Shown here in pieces: positions 7,819 through 14,776 of a stretch of DNA of 16,627 nucleotides. The notes beneath the pieces were generated by a model that worked only from the letters and a program-made list of their open reading frames with translations, was not told where the DNA came from and searched no databases. This DNA comes from an uncultured Parvibacter sp. (GTDB taxonomy: Bacteria; Actinomycetota; Coriobacteriia; Coriobacteriales; Eggerthellaceae). The position numbers were made by a program, and so were the translations under genes. Numbering within the stretch: the stretch's first letter is position 1; every line of letters starts with the position of its first letter. The stretch lies in contig CAJUNI010000006.1 of NCBI GenBank assembly GCA_910587945.1, positions 1-16,627 of the forward strand. Reading direction: 5' to 3'.

Positions 7819-9535
7819 AGGCAGCTTCGGCAGAGCTAGAAGACGAAGTGTCAGGGGTGGATCCACTGCCTTCGTTGCCACCGCCGGTGGGGCCCGAGGG
7901 ATTGGGATCGGTGCCACCAGAGTCACCGCCACTGACACCGGGGATTTCGCCGGCTGAACCACCGGGCGTTTCACCCCCGGAGCCACCGGGGTTGGTGGGC
8001 GAGGTGGTGCCAGGATTGTCGCCTTCGTTGCCCTCGTTCCCCTCATTGCCGGTGTTGCCTGTGTTGCCTTCATCGGGGTTCGTGGTGCCGGTATTGGTAT
8101 TCCCGTCGCCTTGACTGTTGTCAGTGCCGCCAGTGGAGTTATTGGTAGTTCCGCTGGAGTTGTTATTCGTGTTGTTGTTAGACGAAGAATTCGAGTTAGA
8201 CGGGGCTTGGTAGCCATAGCTTGAATCCGGTACGTCAGGGACGCTCACATTGCCGTCCTGCACAAAGGATTGCGGTGTGGAGGTGGGATTTACCACGCTC
8301 GGGTCCTTGCCTTCGGAAACCAGCTTCATCATTTCTTTCGTGGCCGCTTCGTCGTTAATGACGTAGGACACACCACCAATCATGGCCGTGGTGGAGGGGA
8401 TCATGGCGGAATAAACCGTGAGTTCCTTATGCTGCTGGAATTGAGTGGCTAAGTTAAGCAAGTCCTGCACCGTCATATCGGTGGTTACGCACTGAGCGGC
8501 ACTGGTAATAGCGTTGGGGAGCTCATTGACCGGAATCGCGAAGAACTTATTGATGATGGCCGTGATAAGCGTGCGCTGGTGGGACGTACGGGTAAAGTCG
8601 CCATCGGCAAAGGCACGGGAGCGGGCATAAACCAGCGCTTCTTTGCCGGATAAATGTTGCATGCCCTTTTCGATCACAATATGTTCCACAGAACTATCGA
8701 GATCGGCATTGCGGTCATTGATGATTACATCCACATCAACGTCAACACCGCCAATGGCATCAATGAGATCCATAAGCTTGCTGAAGTCTACTTCGGCATA
8801 GTGGGCAATTTGAATGTCCAGAAGCTTATTAGCAGCCTTAATGGCGCCGGCTGCTCCACCGTAGGCATAGGCTGCATTGAATTTGCAGGTGCCGTGACCT
8901 TCGATGGTGATTTTTGTGTCACGAGGAATAGAGATCAGAGTGACCAGGCCCTGCTTGGGGTCGATGCGCGCCACGATATTCACGTCAGAGCGCGTGCCCG
9001 TCATAGATTCCCAAGGACGGGCGTCAGAACCAATAAGCAGCATGTAGAACGGCTCATCGTAGTTGACGTGTTCCACCAGTGCTTCGTTAATGGCTTCAAT
9101 TTCTTCGGGTGTTTTATCGCCTTTGGTGAGCAAGTCGTTAATGTGATTGACGTAGAGCGCTAAAGCAACGCCAGCAATGGCGAGAAGAGCCACAATAACG
9201 GAAAGCACCGTAATGAGGATTTTTTTGTTGCGGGAAAGGGGTGGCTTGCCTGAAGGGTTTTTGGAGCCACCCGAAGTTTGGGCTCCTACCAAAGGCTTAA
9301 CCGCGCTATTTTGGGCTCCCGCGCTTCCGTTGGCCATGCGTGCAGTGCGAGCTGCTTGGGCATTGCGTTGAGCGCCTGCGGAACCCGACGTTGCGGGAAT
9401 GAATCCGTCACCCTGAGGACTCATAGCTTGGGTGGCATCAGCCGTAGAGGGTGCGGCGTGGGCTCCTTTTGGAGAACCAGCGGAGCCTTTACGCGACGAT
9501 GAGGGGGTAGTGTTCGAGTTCGACTGAGGGTTCAT
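7817..9535 (-). CDS. LCP (LytR-CpsA-Psr) family cell-wall glycopolymer ligase
   Basis: LCP proteins attach teichoic-acid-like or polysaccharide chains to peptidoglycan from polyprenyl-phosphate carriers on the outer face of the membrane. With the ATG at 9535 the product has 572 residues. A long Ser/Ala/Gly-rich cytoplasmic lead (about 1-103) comes first, then one membrane segment (about 104-131). The LCP domain shows LLIGSDAR (166-173), TRSDVNIVARIDP (from 181), SIPRDT (202-207), ARSR (304-307) and DFTRTSHQR (313-321), the Asp and Arg residues that bind the polyprenyl-pyrophosphate substrate. Residues about 444-572 are a disordered Asn/Gly/Thr/Glu/Pro tail in place of a recognisable LytR C-terminal domain. 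I rejected a start 27 codons upstream because its extra residues look non-coding, while GGGAG sits 7 bases before the chosen ATG. Confidence 0.88.
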   Translation of the reverse strand: MNPQSNSNTTPSSSRKGSAGSPKGAHAAPSTADATQAMSPQGDGFIPATSGSAGAQRNAQAARTARMANGSAGAQNSAVKPLVGAQTSGGSKNPSGKPPLSRNKKILITVLSVIVALLAIAGVALALYVNHINDLLTKGDKTPEEIEAINEALVEHVNYDEPFYMLLIGSDARPWESMTGTRSDVNIVARIDPKQGLVTLISIPRDTKITIEGHGTCKFNAAYAYGGAAGAIKAANKLLDIQIAHYAEVDFSKLMDLIDAIGGVDVDVDVIINDRNADLDSSVEHIVIEKGMQHLSGKEALVYARSRAFADGDFTRTSHQRTLITAIINKFFAIPVNELPNAITSAAQCVTTDMTVQDLLNLATQFQQHKELTVYSAMIPSTTAMIGGVSYVINDEAATKEMMKLVSEGKDPSVVNPTSTPQSFVQDGNVSVPDVPDSSYGYQAPSNSNSSSNNNTNNNSSGTTNNSTGGTDNSQGDGNTNTGTTNPDEGNTGNTGNEGNEGNEGDNPGTTSPTNPGGSGGETPGGSAGEIPGVSGGDSGGTDPNPSGPTGGGNEGSGSTPDTSSSSSAEAA

Positions 9536-9572
9536 TAACACGCTCCCAAAACAGATACAAACAGAGTCTCTT

Positions 9573-9601
9573 ATTTTAATATGGATAGGAGCATCTAGGA
9601 A
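9573..9601 (-). promoter_or_regulatory. Possible LCP promoter
   Basis: Read on the minus strand, TAAAAT (9578-9573) is a good -10 element. The best -35 at 17 bp is TTCCTA (9601-9596), which matches the consensus only weakly. The start site would be near 9566, giving a leader of about 30 bases. Confidence 0.35.
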
Positions 9602-9605
9602 CCGC

Positions 9606-9626
9606 AATATGGGCACAGGCCATATT
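9606..9626. promoter_or_regulatory. Palindrome in the LCP/rsmI divergent region
   Basis: AATATGG (9606-9612) and CCATATT (9620-9626) are exact reverse complements with a 7-bp spacer. A third AATATGG lies at 9578-9584, overlapping the possible LCP -10 box and 28 bp from the first. The arrangement looks like a protein-binding site that could control the LCP gene, rsmI or both. Confidence 0.4.
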
Positions 9627-9669
9627 TCACTAAAAAACTCAAGTTTAGATTGGTTGTAGGCAAACAGCT

Positions 9670-10602
9670 ATGGAAACTACTCAGGTACGGAATGAACAGC
9701 TCAACGCAGTAGGTACGCCTCAAAAGGCGCAGCCAGGGACGTTGTATGTGGTACCCACGCCCATTGGAAACCTGCGCGATATGACACTGCGTGCGCTGGA
9801 TATTCTGGGTACGGTCGATGTGGTGTATGCCGAAGATACCCGGGTCACGGGTAAGTTGCTTTCAGCCTATGGAATCGCTGTGCCTCTTGAGCGCCTTGAT
9901 GAGGCTACTATGGCAACCCGGATGTCGGGGGTGCTGGAGCATCTCAAGGCGGGTGCTGCAGTGGCCTATTGTAGTGACGCTGGCATGCCGGGAGTCTCTG
10001 ATCCCGGGATGCGTTTGATTGCCGAGGCGCGCCACGAAGCCATTCCGGTTGAGATTCTTCCGGGTGCGTCCGCGGTGATTACGGCCTATGTAGCCAGTGG
10101 AACGACTGATCGAGCATTTGGGTTTTTTGGATTTTTACCGCGCAAAGACGGCGAGCGCCAGCGTGTCTTTGAATCGCTCCAGTCCTTTTCCGGGGCGGCT
10201 ATTTTCTATGACAGCCCTCATCGGGTGGCCGATAGTGTGGCTTGCCTGGCGGCGCTCTGGCCCAAGCGACGGGTCACCCTTTGTCGGGAGCTTACCAAGC
10301 TTCATGAGGAGGTGCTCACGGCGCCGGCAGAAGAGCTGGCCGCATTGTTGGCGGTGCGTAAGGAACAAGGCGCTCTTCGCGGCGAGATTGCCCTTGTGAT
10401 CGAGGCCCCCTCGGAGACAGAAGTCGAAGAGCAAGCCCAGGCGAGCGAAGAGGATATCCGGACGCTCATTCGCACGCTTCTAGACCAACAGATGAAAGCC
10501 AAAGCCGTGGCGCGCCAGGTGGCAGACACATTCTCCATTCCGCGCAATAGCGCCTATGATCTGGTGCTTCAGTTCAAGCAGGAAGAGGAAGTAGATGCCT
10601 AG
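9670..10602 (+). CDS. rsmI: 16S rRNA (cytidine1402-2'-O)-methyltransferase RsmI
   Basis: The 310-residue protein is a tetrapyrrole-methylase-fold enzyme that uses SAM to 2'-O-methylate C1402 in the decoding centre of 16S rRNA. Family motifs are complete: LYVVPTPIGNLRDMTLRALD (25-44), YAEDTR (53-58), the glycine-rich CSDAGMPGVSDPG (101-113) and PGASAVITAYVASG (131-144). The length is close to the usual ~280-300, with about 20 extra N-terminal residues. The ATG at 9670 has only a weak ribosome site (TAGG), and no clear promoter was found, so the start is less certain than the identity. The gene overlaps the next one by 8 bp, indicating translational coupling. Confidence 0.95.
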   Translation: METTQVRNEQLNAVGTPQKAQPGTLYVVPTPIGNLRDMTLRALDILGTVDVVYAEDTRVTGKLLSAYGIAVPLERLDEATMATRMSGVLEHLKAGAAVAYCSDAGMPGVSDPGMRLIAEARHEAIPVEILPGASAVITAYVASGTTDRAFGFFGFLPRKDGERQRVFESLQSFSGAAIFYDSPHRVADSVACLAALWPKRRVTLCRELTKLHEEVLTAPAEELAALLAVRKEQGALRGEIALVIEAPSETEVEEQAQASEEDIRTLIRTLLDQQMKAKAVARQVADTFSIPRNSAYDLVLQFKQEEEVDA

Positions 10603-11167
10603 GAGGCAGCGGCGGCAACCCCAGATGTCCACGCTTTGGGTTGATGGCCTAGAGGTCCAGGTTACGCGCAAAGCTATTCGCAATATTCATTTGCGCGTTA
10701 AAACAGCGGAGGGGCCCGTTGAGGTGTCGGCACCTTTTGACACCTCTGATCGATACCTGAGTGCGCTCGTGCAGGAGCGCCGTCAGTGGATTGAGGAGCG
10801 TCGGGTGGATTTAGCCGCGTCACCCATGGCCCGCGCCAATAAGGCGACAAAAGAAGAACTCGCCCAGTGGAAAGCCGTGGTTTCGGCCTGTGTACCAGCC
10901 CTTATAGAGGTATGGGAGCCTATCATGGGTGTGAAGGCGCAGTCGGTGGTCTATCGCAATATGACCAGTCGATGGGGAAGTTGCCAGCCCGAAACAGGGC
11001 GCATTTGCATCAACGTGCGCTTAGCGTTGTACCCGCCGGAATGCTTGGAATACGTGGTGGTACACGAATTATGCCATCTCATTGAACGCGGCCATGGACC
11101 CCGGTTTAAGCAGGCTATGGATCGGTTTATGCCTGACTGGCGGGAGCGTCGCGCAAAGCTGCGTTAG
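10595..11167 (+). CDS. YgjP/SprT-like zinc metallopeptidase (DUF45)
   Basis: The 190-residue protein shows the YgjP-family signature: SRWGSC at 125-130, INVRL at 139-143, and the zincin motif HELCH at 157-161 with a third ligand His in RGHGPRF (H167). E158 would be the catalytic base. Family members are predicted cytoplasmic zinc peptidases whose substrates are not well defined. The start overlaps the rsmI stop (ATGCCTAG), and GGAAGAGGAAG just upstream is a good ribosome site. An in-frame ATG ten codons later (10625) is less likely because AGGAGG at 10601 is too far from it. It converges on the TetR gene with a 31-bp gap. Confidence 0.85.
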   Translation: MPRRQRRQPQMSTLWVDGLEVQVTRKAIRNIHLRVKTAEGPVEVSAPFDTSDRYLSALVQERRQWIEERRVDLAASPMARANKATKEELAQWKAVVSACVPALIEVWEPIMGVKAQSVVYRNMTSRWGSCQPETGRICINVRLALYPPECLEYVVVHELCHLIERGHGPRFKQAMDRFMPDWRERRAKLR

Positions 11168-11198
11168 GGGAACCTGGGCGTGAGTTCAGGCTGACGCG

Positions 11199-11828
11199 CT
11201 ACTGCTCGCTGGGGGTCACCCATTGGGCTTGTTCATCGTGATAGAGCGTGCGCAGGCCCTCAACGATAAGTTCCAGTCCCTGGTCAAAGCCTTCGTCATC
11301 AAAGGGGGTTTTGTCGAAAACTGTCTCAGAAACTATCAAAGGATTTTGTATCTGAGAGCAGTGGTAGGCGATGTTGATCTCATGCTGAACAAATCCCGCA
11401 ATATAGGCCTCGGCGGTGGCCCAGAGCTTTTGGATCACTTCGATGGGCATTCCTTGGGCCTGGTGGAGACCAAAGGCTTTAACGGCAAAATCGGTATCAA
11501 TGGTGGGCTCATATTGGCATAGGCGAAAGAGCTCTGGGTGATTGCGGCACGCATCGCGTACGGAATGGCAGAGCCGTCGCGCGGTGTCATCCCAGGCTTC
11601 TCCTGGAATAGCTTCGGTGTCATAGGAATGGCGAAATTCCTTCACGATAGCCGCCTGGAGCTCATCTTTGGAAGAGAAGTAGGTATACAAGCCCATGGTG
11701 CTGATTTGCACCCGAGAAGCCAAGCTGCGCATGGAAAGTCCCTCAGCGCCATTTTTTTCGAGAAGCTCCATGGCGGCGGTGACAATCTGCTCTTCAGTAA
11801 GGCTGCGTGCCGGGGACGTGCTTGCCAT
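11199..11828 (-). CDS. TetR/AcrR-family regulator, divergent from the flavoreductase operon
   Basis: With the ATG at 11828 the protein has 209 residues. The TetR DNA-binding domain is clear: TEEQIVTAAMELLEKNG at 11-27, the helix-turn-helix at about 31-51 (SMRSLASRVQISTMGLYTYF), then SSKDEL. The C-terminal 140 residues form the helical ligand and dimer domain, with three cysteines. I chose this ATG over an upstream TTG because GAAAGG sits five bases before it. It is transcribed away from the exported flavoprotein gene, and the 13-bp palindrome in that gene's promoter is its likely operator. The probable role is to repress the reductase operon until the electron acceptor or a related molecule binds. 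The ligand is unknown. Confidence 0.9.
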   Translation of the reverse strand: MASTSPARSLTEEQIVTAAMELLEKNGAEGLSMRSLASRVQISTMGLYTYFSSKDELQAAIVKEFRHSYDTEAIPGEAWDDTARRLCHSVRDACRNHPELFRLCQYEPTIDTDFAVKAFGLHQAQGMPIEVIQKLWATAEAYIAGFVQHEINIAYHCSQIQNPLIVSETVFDKTPFDDEGFDQGLELIVEGLRTLYHDEQAQWVTPSEQ

Positions 11829-12003
11829 AGGAGACCTTTCGTTTATGCGAATCAATGGATAAGCAGGCGCTCATGGTAGACCCAGAACTCGCCGTGGAGC
11901 TGAAGGATTGTTTCGACGGCAGACATCCAGGGTAAAGCGGTGGGAGCTAAATCCTTGCTGGGACGCGGCATTTCTGACTAGACGAGCAACGAAACGGAAA
12001 CAG

Positions 12004-12025
12004 TGGCAAAGGGGGAGTGTTGCCA
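12004..12025. promoter_or_regulatory. Inverted repeat upstream of the flavoreductase -35 box
   Basis: TGGCAA (12004-12009) and TTGCCA (12020-12025) are exact reverse complements 10 bp apart. The centre is about 50 bp upstream of the expected start site, a usual position for an activator. No activator gene is in the window. Confidence 0.35.
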
Positions 12026-12030
12026 AAACG

Positions 12031-12059
12031 TTGAAAAAACGTACAGTGTACGGTACAAT
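12031..12059 (+). promoter_or_regulatory. Sigma70-type promoter of the flavoreductase operon
   Basis: TTGAAA (12031-12036) and TACAAT (12054-12059) are spaced by exactly 17 bp, each one mismatch from the consensus. The start site would be near 12066, giving an 84-base leader. Confidence 0.75.
12040..12052. promoter_or_regulatory. 13-bp palindrome in the promoter spacer, likely TetR operator
   Basis: CGTACAGTGTACG is a perfect palindrome around a central G. It sits entirely between the -35 and -10 boxes, where a bound dimer would exclude RNA polymerase. Size and position fit a TetR-family operator, and the divergent TetR gene is the natural partner. Confidence 0.65.
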
Positions 12060-12070
12060 CCACCCCAAGA

Positions 12071-12132
12071 AGTTCTAGGAGAGGAGGAGGGCTTTTCGCA
12101 GGTGAAAGCCCCGAGGGAGAAAAACTAGAACT
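12071..12132 (+). promoter_or_regulatory. Structured 5' leader of the flavoreductase operon
   Basis: AGTTCTAG (12071-12078) pairs perfectly with CTAGAACT (12125-12132), closing a domain that contains an inner 7-bp hairpin (GGGCTTT 12089-12095 with AAAGCCC 12105-12111). The outer stem ends eight bases before the ribosome site of the flavoprotein gene. It does not match a riboswitch core that I recognise. Confidence 0.45.
12102..12128 (+). CDS. Possible 8-codon leader peptide
   Basis: A GTG at 12102 opens a frame of eight codons (M-K-A-P-R-E-K-N) ending in TAG at 12126-12128, inside the 3' arm of the outer leader stem. A long purine-rich ribosome-site-like tract (12077-12091, with GGAGG repeated) lies about 11 bases upstream. 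It is otherwise unexplained, since the flavoprotein gene has its own site at 12138-12146. The short length makes chance possible. Confidence 0.25.
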   Translation: MKAPREKN

Positions 12133-12149
12133 CAAGAAGGGAGGAGTTT

Positions 12150-13919
12150 ATGACTGATGAAGTCAATGCTCGGGCTGCTGAATCTATCAAAGGCGGATCT
12201 ACGCGTCGCGACTTTTTGATGGCAGCAGGTCTCGGGGCAGTAAGTTTTGCCGCGCTCGCAGGAGGCCTCGGTCTTTCCGGTTGTGCGGGGCAAGCGCAGG
12301 CCGCAGGACAAAAGACGGTCGGCGGTATTGGCGTGGTGGACGAAAATCTCTTCACGGATATCTATCCCGTAGGCACGCGGTTCTTGCCCGTCGTGGATGC
12401 CCCGACCGACATGGTGCGCCGCGGTCCGGTGGCATTTGAGCTGCGTGATATTGCACCGAGCGAGATTACCCGCACGGAAGAGTGCGATGTGGTGGTTGTG
12501 GGGGCGGGCATTACCGGCTCTGTGGCGGGCCTTGCTGCCTCCGATGATCCAGCTACCAAGGTCATCGTTATCGAAAAGATGGATGTCGGCCGTGGCATTT
12601 TTGAGGGCATGGGTGTGATTGGTGGTCGCGCCATGGCCGAGGGTGAAAACGAGGTAGACCCTGCTTACATGGCTGACCGTATGTATCATGCCGCCTATTA
12701 CCGCGTGCCCTCTGAGCCCATTCAGACTTGGGCCCATCGTTCGGGCGAAGCGGCAGACTGGCTTCAGGAGAAGTTTGACGAAGGTGATATGGAAATCACT
12801 ACGTCATTTAAGAAGGGAAATCCGAGTCCCCATAACTTCGATGTTGCTCAGACGGAAATCACATTCCACTCTCCGCAGTGGACGGATCAAACTACCAAAA
12901 ATGCCGGCGGCATGGGTATCTACATTGTGAAAGACTTGTGCAACACGCTGTCAAAGCGCTCGAATGTGGAACTGCGCTACAACAACCCTGCCGTTCAGCT
13001 TATTCGTGACGGAGAAGGGTGCGTTACGGGTCTGATTGCGAAAGATGACCAGGGGTACTACCAAATCAATGCGAACAACGGCGTTATCTTGGCCACGGGT
13101 GGCTATGACGCTAATCCCGACATGATGAAGGCCTGGTGTCGTCCGGAAGACATTGCCAATTCGGCTTCCTGGTGCCCGACGTTAGGTACCACGGGCGATG
13201 GTCATCTGATGGGCTTGGCAGTAGGCGCGCAAATGGATCCGGTTCCCCATGCGGTTATGAACTTTAACTGGGGCAGCCCCGATGCGTTCTATGCCGGCGG
13301 CTTTGGCATTTCAGGATTAGTTTCGGGCGGCATTATGGTGAATGAGAAGGGTCGCCGTTTCTGCTCTGAGAGTCTGCCATTCCAAGCTCGCGGTAATGCT
13401 ATTTCTGCCCAGCGTCACTATGGCGCTGACTGCTGGACGGTGGGTGGCACTAATGTATTGGGTGCTGACCCTGCAGCCACGCGGGAAAAACTCCAGCCCT
13501 TCATCGATAAGGGTTGGTGTGTTGAGGCTGAAAGCCTTGAAGATCTTGCTGCGAAGATGGACGTACCGGCGGAGAACTTGGTGGAAACCGTCGAGCGCTA
13601 TAACGGCTTCATCGCCAATCAAAAAGACGAAGACTTCAATCGTCCTATCACCGCGGCTAATAAGCCTGTAGAGGAAGCACCGTTCTACGCCATTCGTCAT
13701 CAACAGTCGATTTTGGCCACGGTGTCGGGTCTGGTGGTTGATGGAGAGTGCCGGGTTTTGGACTATGACAACGAAGTAATCCCTGGTCTCTATGCGGCAG
13801 GCTGTGCCTCGGGCGGTTTCTTTAGCGGCAATTACCCGCGTCACATTTTCGGTCCGTCTATTGGACGCTGTGTCTGCTTTGGCTATGTGTCTGGTCAGAA
13901 TGCTTCGAGGGGGTTATAA
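12150..13919 (+). CDS. Exported FAD-dependent reductase (fumarate reductase flavoprotein family), Tat lipoprotein
   Basis: The 589-residue protein starts with a Tat signal (STRRDFL at 17-23, hydrophobic stretch to about 41) and a lipobox LSGC with the lipid Cys at 45, so it should be folded in the cytoplasm, exported and anchored outside. The FAD domain has VVVVGAGITGS at 114-124, E142 and GLYAAG at 546-551. In fumarate-reductase-like enzymes a capping-domain Arg donates the proton; QAR at 412-414 is the likely equivalent, with H517 and R564 (NYPRHIFGPSIGR) near the substrate. The usual HHTMGG-type motif is altered to ATVSGL, which argues against simple fumarate as substrate. It lacks its own heme and FMN domains, so electrons should come from the cytochrome encoded next. 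Related pairs in gut Eggerthellaceae reduce diverse dietary, drug or host compounds. The substrate here is unknown. GGGAGGAG gives a strong ribosome site. Confidence 0.9.
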   Translation: MTDEVNARAAESIKGGSTRRDFLMAAGLGAVSFAALAGGLGLSGCAGQAQAAGQKTVGGIGVVDENLFTDIYPVGTRFLPVVDAPTDMVRRGPVAFELRDIAPSEITRTEECDVVVVGAGITGSVAGLAASDDPATKVIVIEKMDVGRGIFEGMGVIGGRAMAEGENEVDPAYMADRMYHAAYYRVPSEPIQTWAHRSGEAADWLQEKFDEGDMEITTSFKKGNPSPHNFDVAQTEITFHSPQWTDQTTKNAGGMGIYIVKDLCNTLSKRSNVELRYNNPAVQLIRDGEGCVTGLIAKDDQGYYQINANNGVILATGGYDANPDMMKAWCRPEDIANSASWCPTLGTTGDGHLMGLAVGAQMDPVPHAVMNFNWGSPDAFYAGGFGISGLVSGGIMVNEKGRRFCSESLPFQARGNAISAQRHYGADCWTVGGTNVLGADPAATREKLQPFIDKGWCVEAESLEDLAAKMDVPAENLVETVERYNGFIANQKDEDFNRPITAANKPVEEAPFYAIRHQQSILATVSGLVVDGECRVLDYDNEVIPGLYAAGCASGGFFSGNYPRHIFGPSIGRCVCFGYVSGQNASRGL

Positions 13920-13922
13920 GTT

Positions 13923-14495
13923 ATGAGCGAAGAAATGAAGAATACAGCCACCCCGAAGGAACCAACCCTCGCTCCTAAAAAGCGTCGCCGCGCTCCTATT
14001 GTGGCTGCCATTGTGGTGGCAGTGTTGGTAGTTGCGGGTATTGGTGGTTGGGTATGGCATGAGACGCCATCGTTCTGCGGCACCATGTGTCACGACACCA
14101 TGGGTGAGCATTTGGCGAACTATGAAGGCACGGATGCTTCCGGCGGCGCTGGTCTGGCTCACCTTCACGCCGTATCTTCTGACGCTACCACCTGTCTTGG
14201 GTGCCACGAGGCCGATTTCGAATCTCAGATTGCTGAGCTCCAGGCCCAGATGTCGGGCAATTATGGCGATCTCACGTTAGGTGGTCGCTACTATGTGGAC
14301 AACCAGCTTTGCCTGGATTGCCATGAAGGCACCTATGATGCCTTGGCAGAAACGACCAGTCACTTGGATCCCTATAACCCGCATAAGCAGCCTCATGGTC
14401 AGATGAACTGCAACGAATGCCATAAGGGTCATGCAGCACAGGTTGATGTGTGTGGTCAGTGCCACGACAACGGTGGACAACAGATGCAGGCCTAA
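13923..14495 (+). CDS. Membrane-anchored multiheme c-type cytochrome (NapC/NrfH-like)
   Basis: The 190-residue protein has a basic N-terminus, one membrane segment (about 25-45) and an extracytoplasmic heme domain. Four CxxCH sites are visible (C91-H95, C130-H134, C163-H167, C177-H181), preceded by CGTMCH at 52-57, a CxxxCH variant right after the membrane helix where NrfH-type proteins place their first, quinol-facing heme. It should take electrons from menaquinol and hand them to the flavoprotein encoded 3 bp upstream. GAGGGGG within the flavoprotein's last codons serves as its ribosome site, so the two are co-translated. If all motifs bind heme it is a pentaheme protein. Cytochrome c maturation genes are not in the window. 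Confidence 0.9.
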   Translation: MSEEMKNTATPKEPTLAPKKRRRAPIVAAIVVAVLVVAGIGGWVWHETPSFCGTMCHDTMGEHLANYEGTDASGGAGLAHLHAVSSDATTCLGCHEADFESQIAELQAQMSGNYGDLTLGGRYYVDNQLCLDCHEGTYDALAETTSHLDPYNPHKQPHGQMNCNECHKGHAAQVDVCGQCHDNGGQQMQA

Positions 14496-14543
14496 TGGAT
14501 TGCTCACCGCAGCTGGTTGCTCGGTTGCGTAACCCACGGAAAC

Positions 14544-14565
14544 CAAGCGATGGTGTTCTCGCTTG
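14544..14565 (+). other. Small hairpin after the cytochrome gene
   Basis: CAAGCGA (14544-14550) pairs with TCGCTTG (14559-14565) around an eight-base loop, 48 bases past the cytochrome stop codon. No T-run follows, so it is more likely an mRNA 3'-end stabilising stem than a terminator. Confidence 0.3.
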
Positions 14566-14599
14566 AGCCACATCAAGCGCGTCTCCCTCCCGTGCTTGA

Positions 14600-14631
14600 C
14601 TAAGAAAGCTCCCTTCGGGGAGCTTTCTTAG
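14600..14631. terminator. Bidirectional terminator, perfect 14-bp stem with UUCG loop
   Basis: CTAAGAAAGCTCCC (14600-14613) pairs perfectly with 14618-14631 around TTCG. It lies between the convergent cytochrome and IscR-like genes, and the A/T-rich ends of the stem give a U-rich 3' arm in both directions. The 145 bases from 14632 to the IscR-like gene hold nothing I can name. Confidence 0.8.
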
Positions 14632-14776
14632 GTGTAGGGCTTGGTTAGGATGTTGCGGGATCCGAGGATCACTCCGCGAGCGAGCGCGTCTATCGGGCGG
14701 CATGGGGGAGAGCTCGGTTCGGTGGGACCTTTGTAGTCCGTGAGAGGTGAAAACCGCTCAAGATAATCGAAGCCGT

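Larger units (their letters stand above)
11829..12149. other. 321-bp divergent regulatory region (TetR / flavoreductase)
   Basis: No protein-coding gene of normal size lies here. From about 12004 onward it is densely regulatory: an inverted repeat, a near-consensus promoter, an operator palindrome and a structured leader, each listed separately. The half nearest the TetR gene (11829-12000) shows no confident promoter, so how the TetR gene is transcribed is unclear. Confidence 0.6.

Noticed and set aside
7758..8114. 118-residue Pro/Val-rich plus-strand ORF
   Set aside because: It is the antisense shadow of the repetitive LCP tail; the Pro-rich composition arises from the complement of Gly codons.
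8654..9163. 169-residue plus-strand ORF
   Set aside because: It lies fully antisense to the conserved LCP domain and has no recognisable features.
12071..12132. Known riboswitch (FMN, SAM, guanidine, cyclic-di-GMP or TPP class) in the flavoreductase leader
   Set aside because: None of the conserved cores I know appears; only a simple nested stem is visible.
12150..14495. Assignment of the flavoprotein/cytochrome pair as Cgr2/Cgr1 or as a fumarate reductase
   Set aside because: Only family-level features can be seen; gene order differs from cgr and the substrate motif differs from fumarate reductases, so no specific substrate is claimed.
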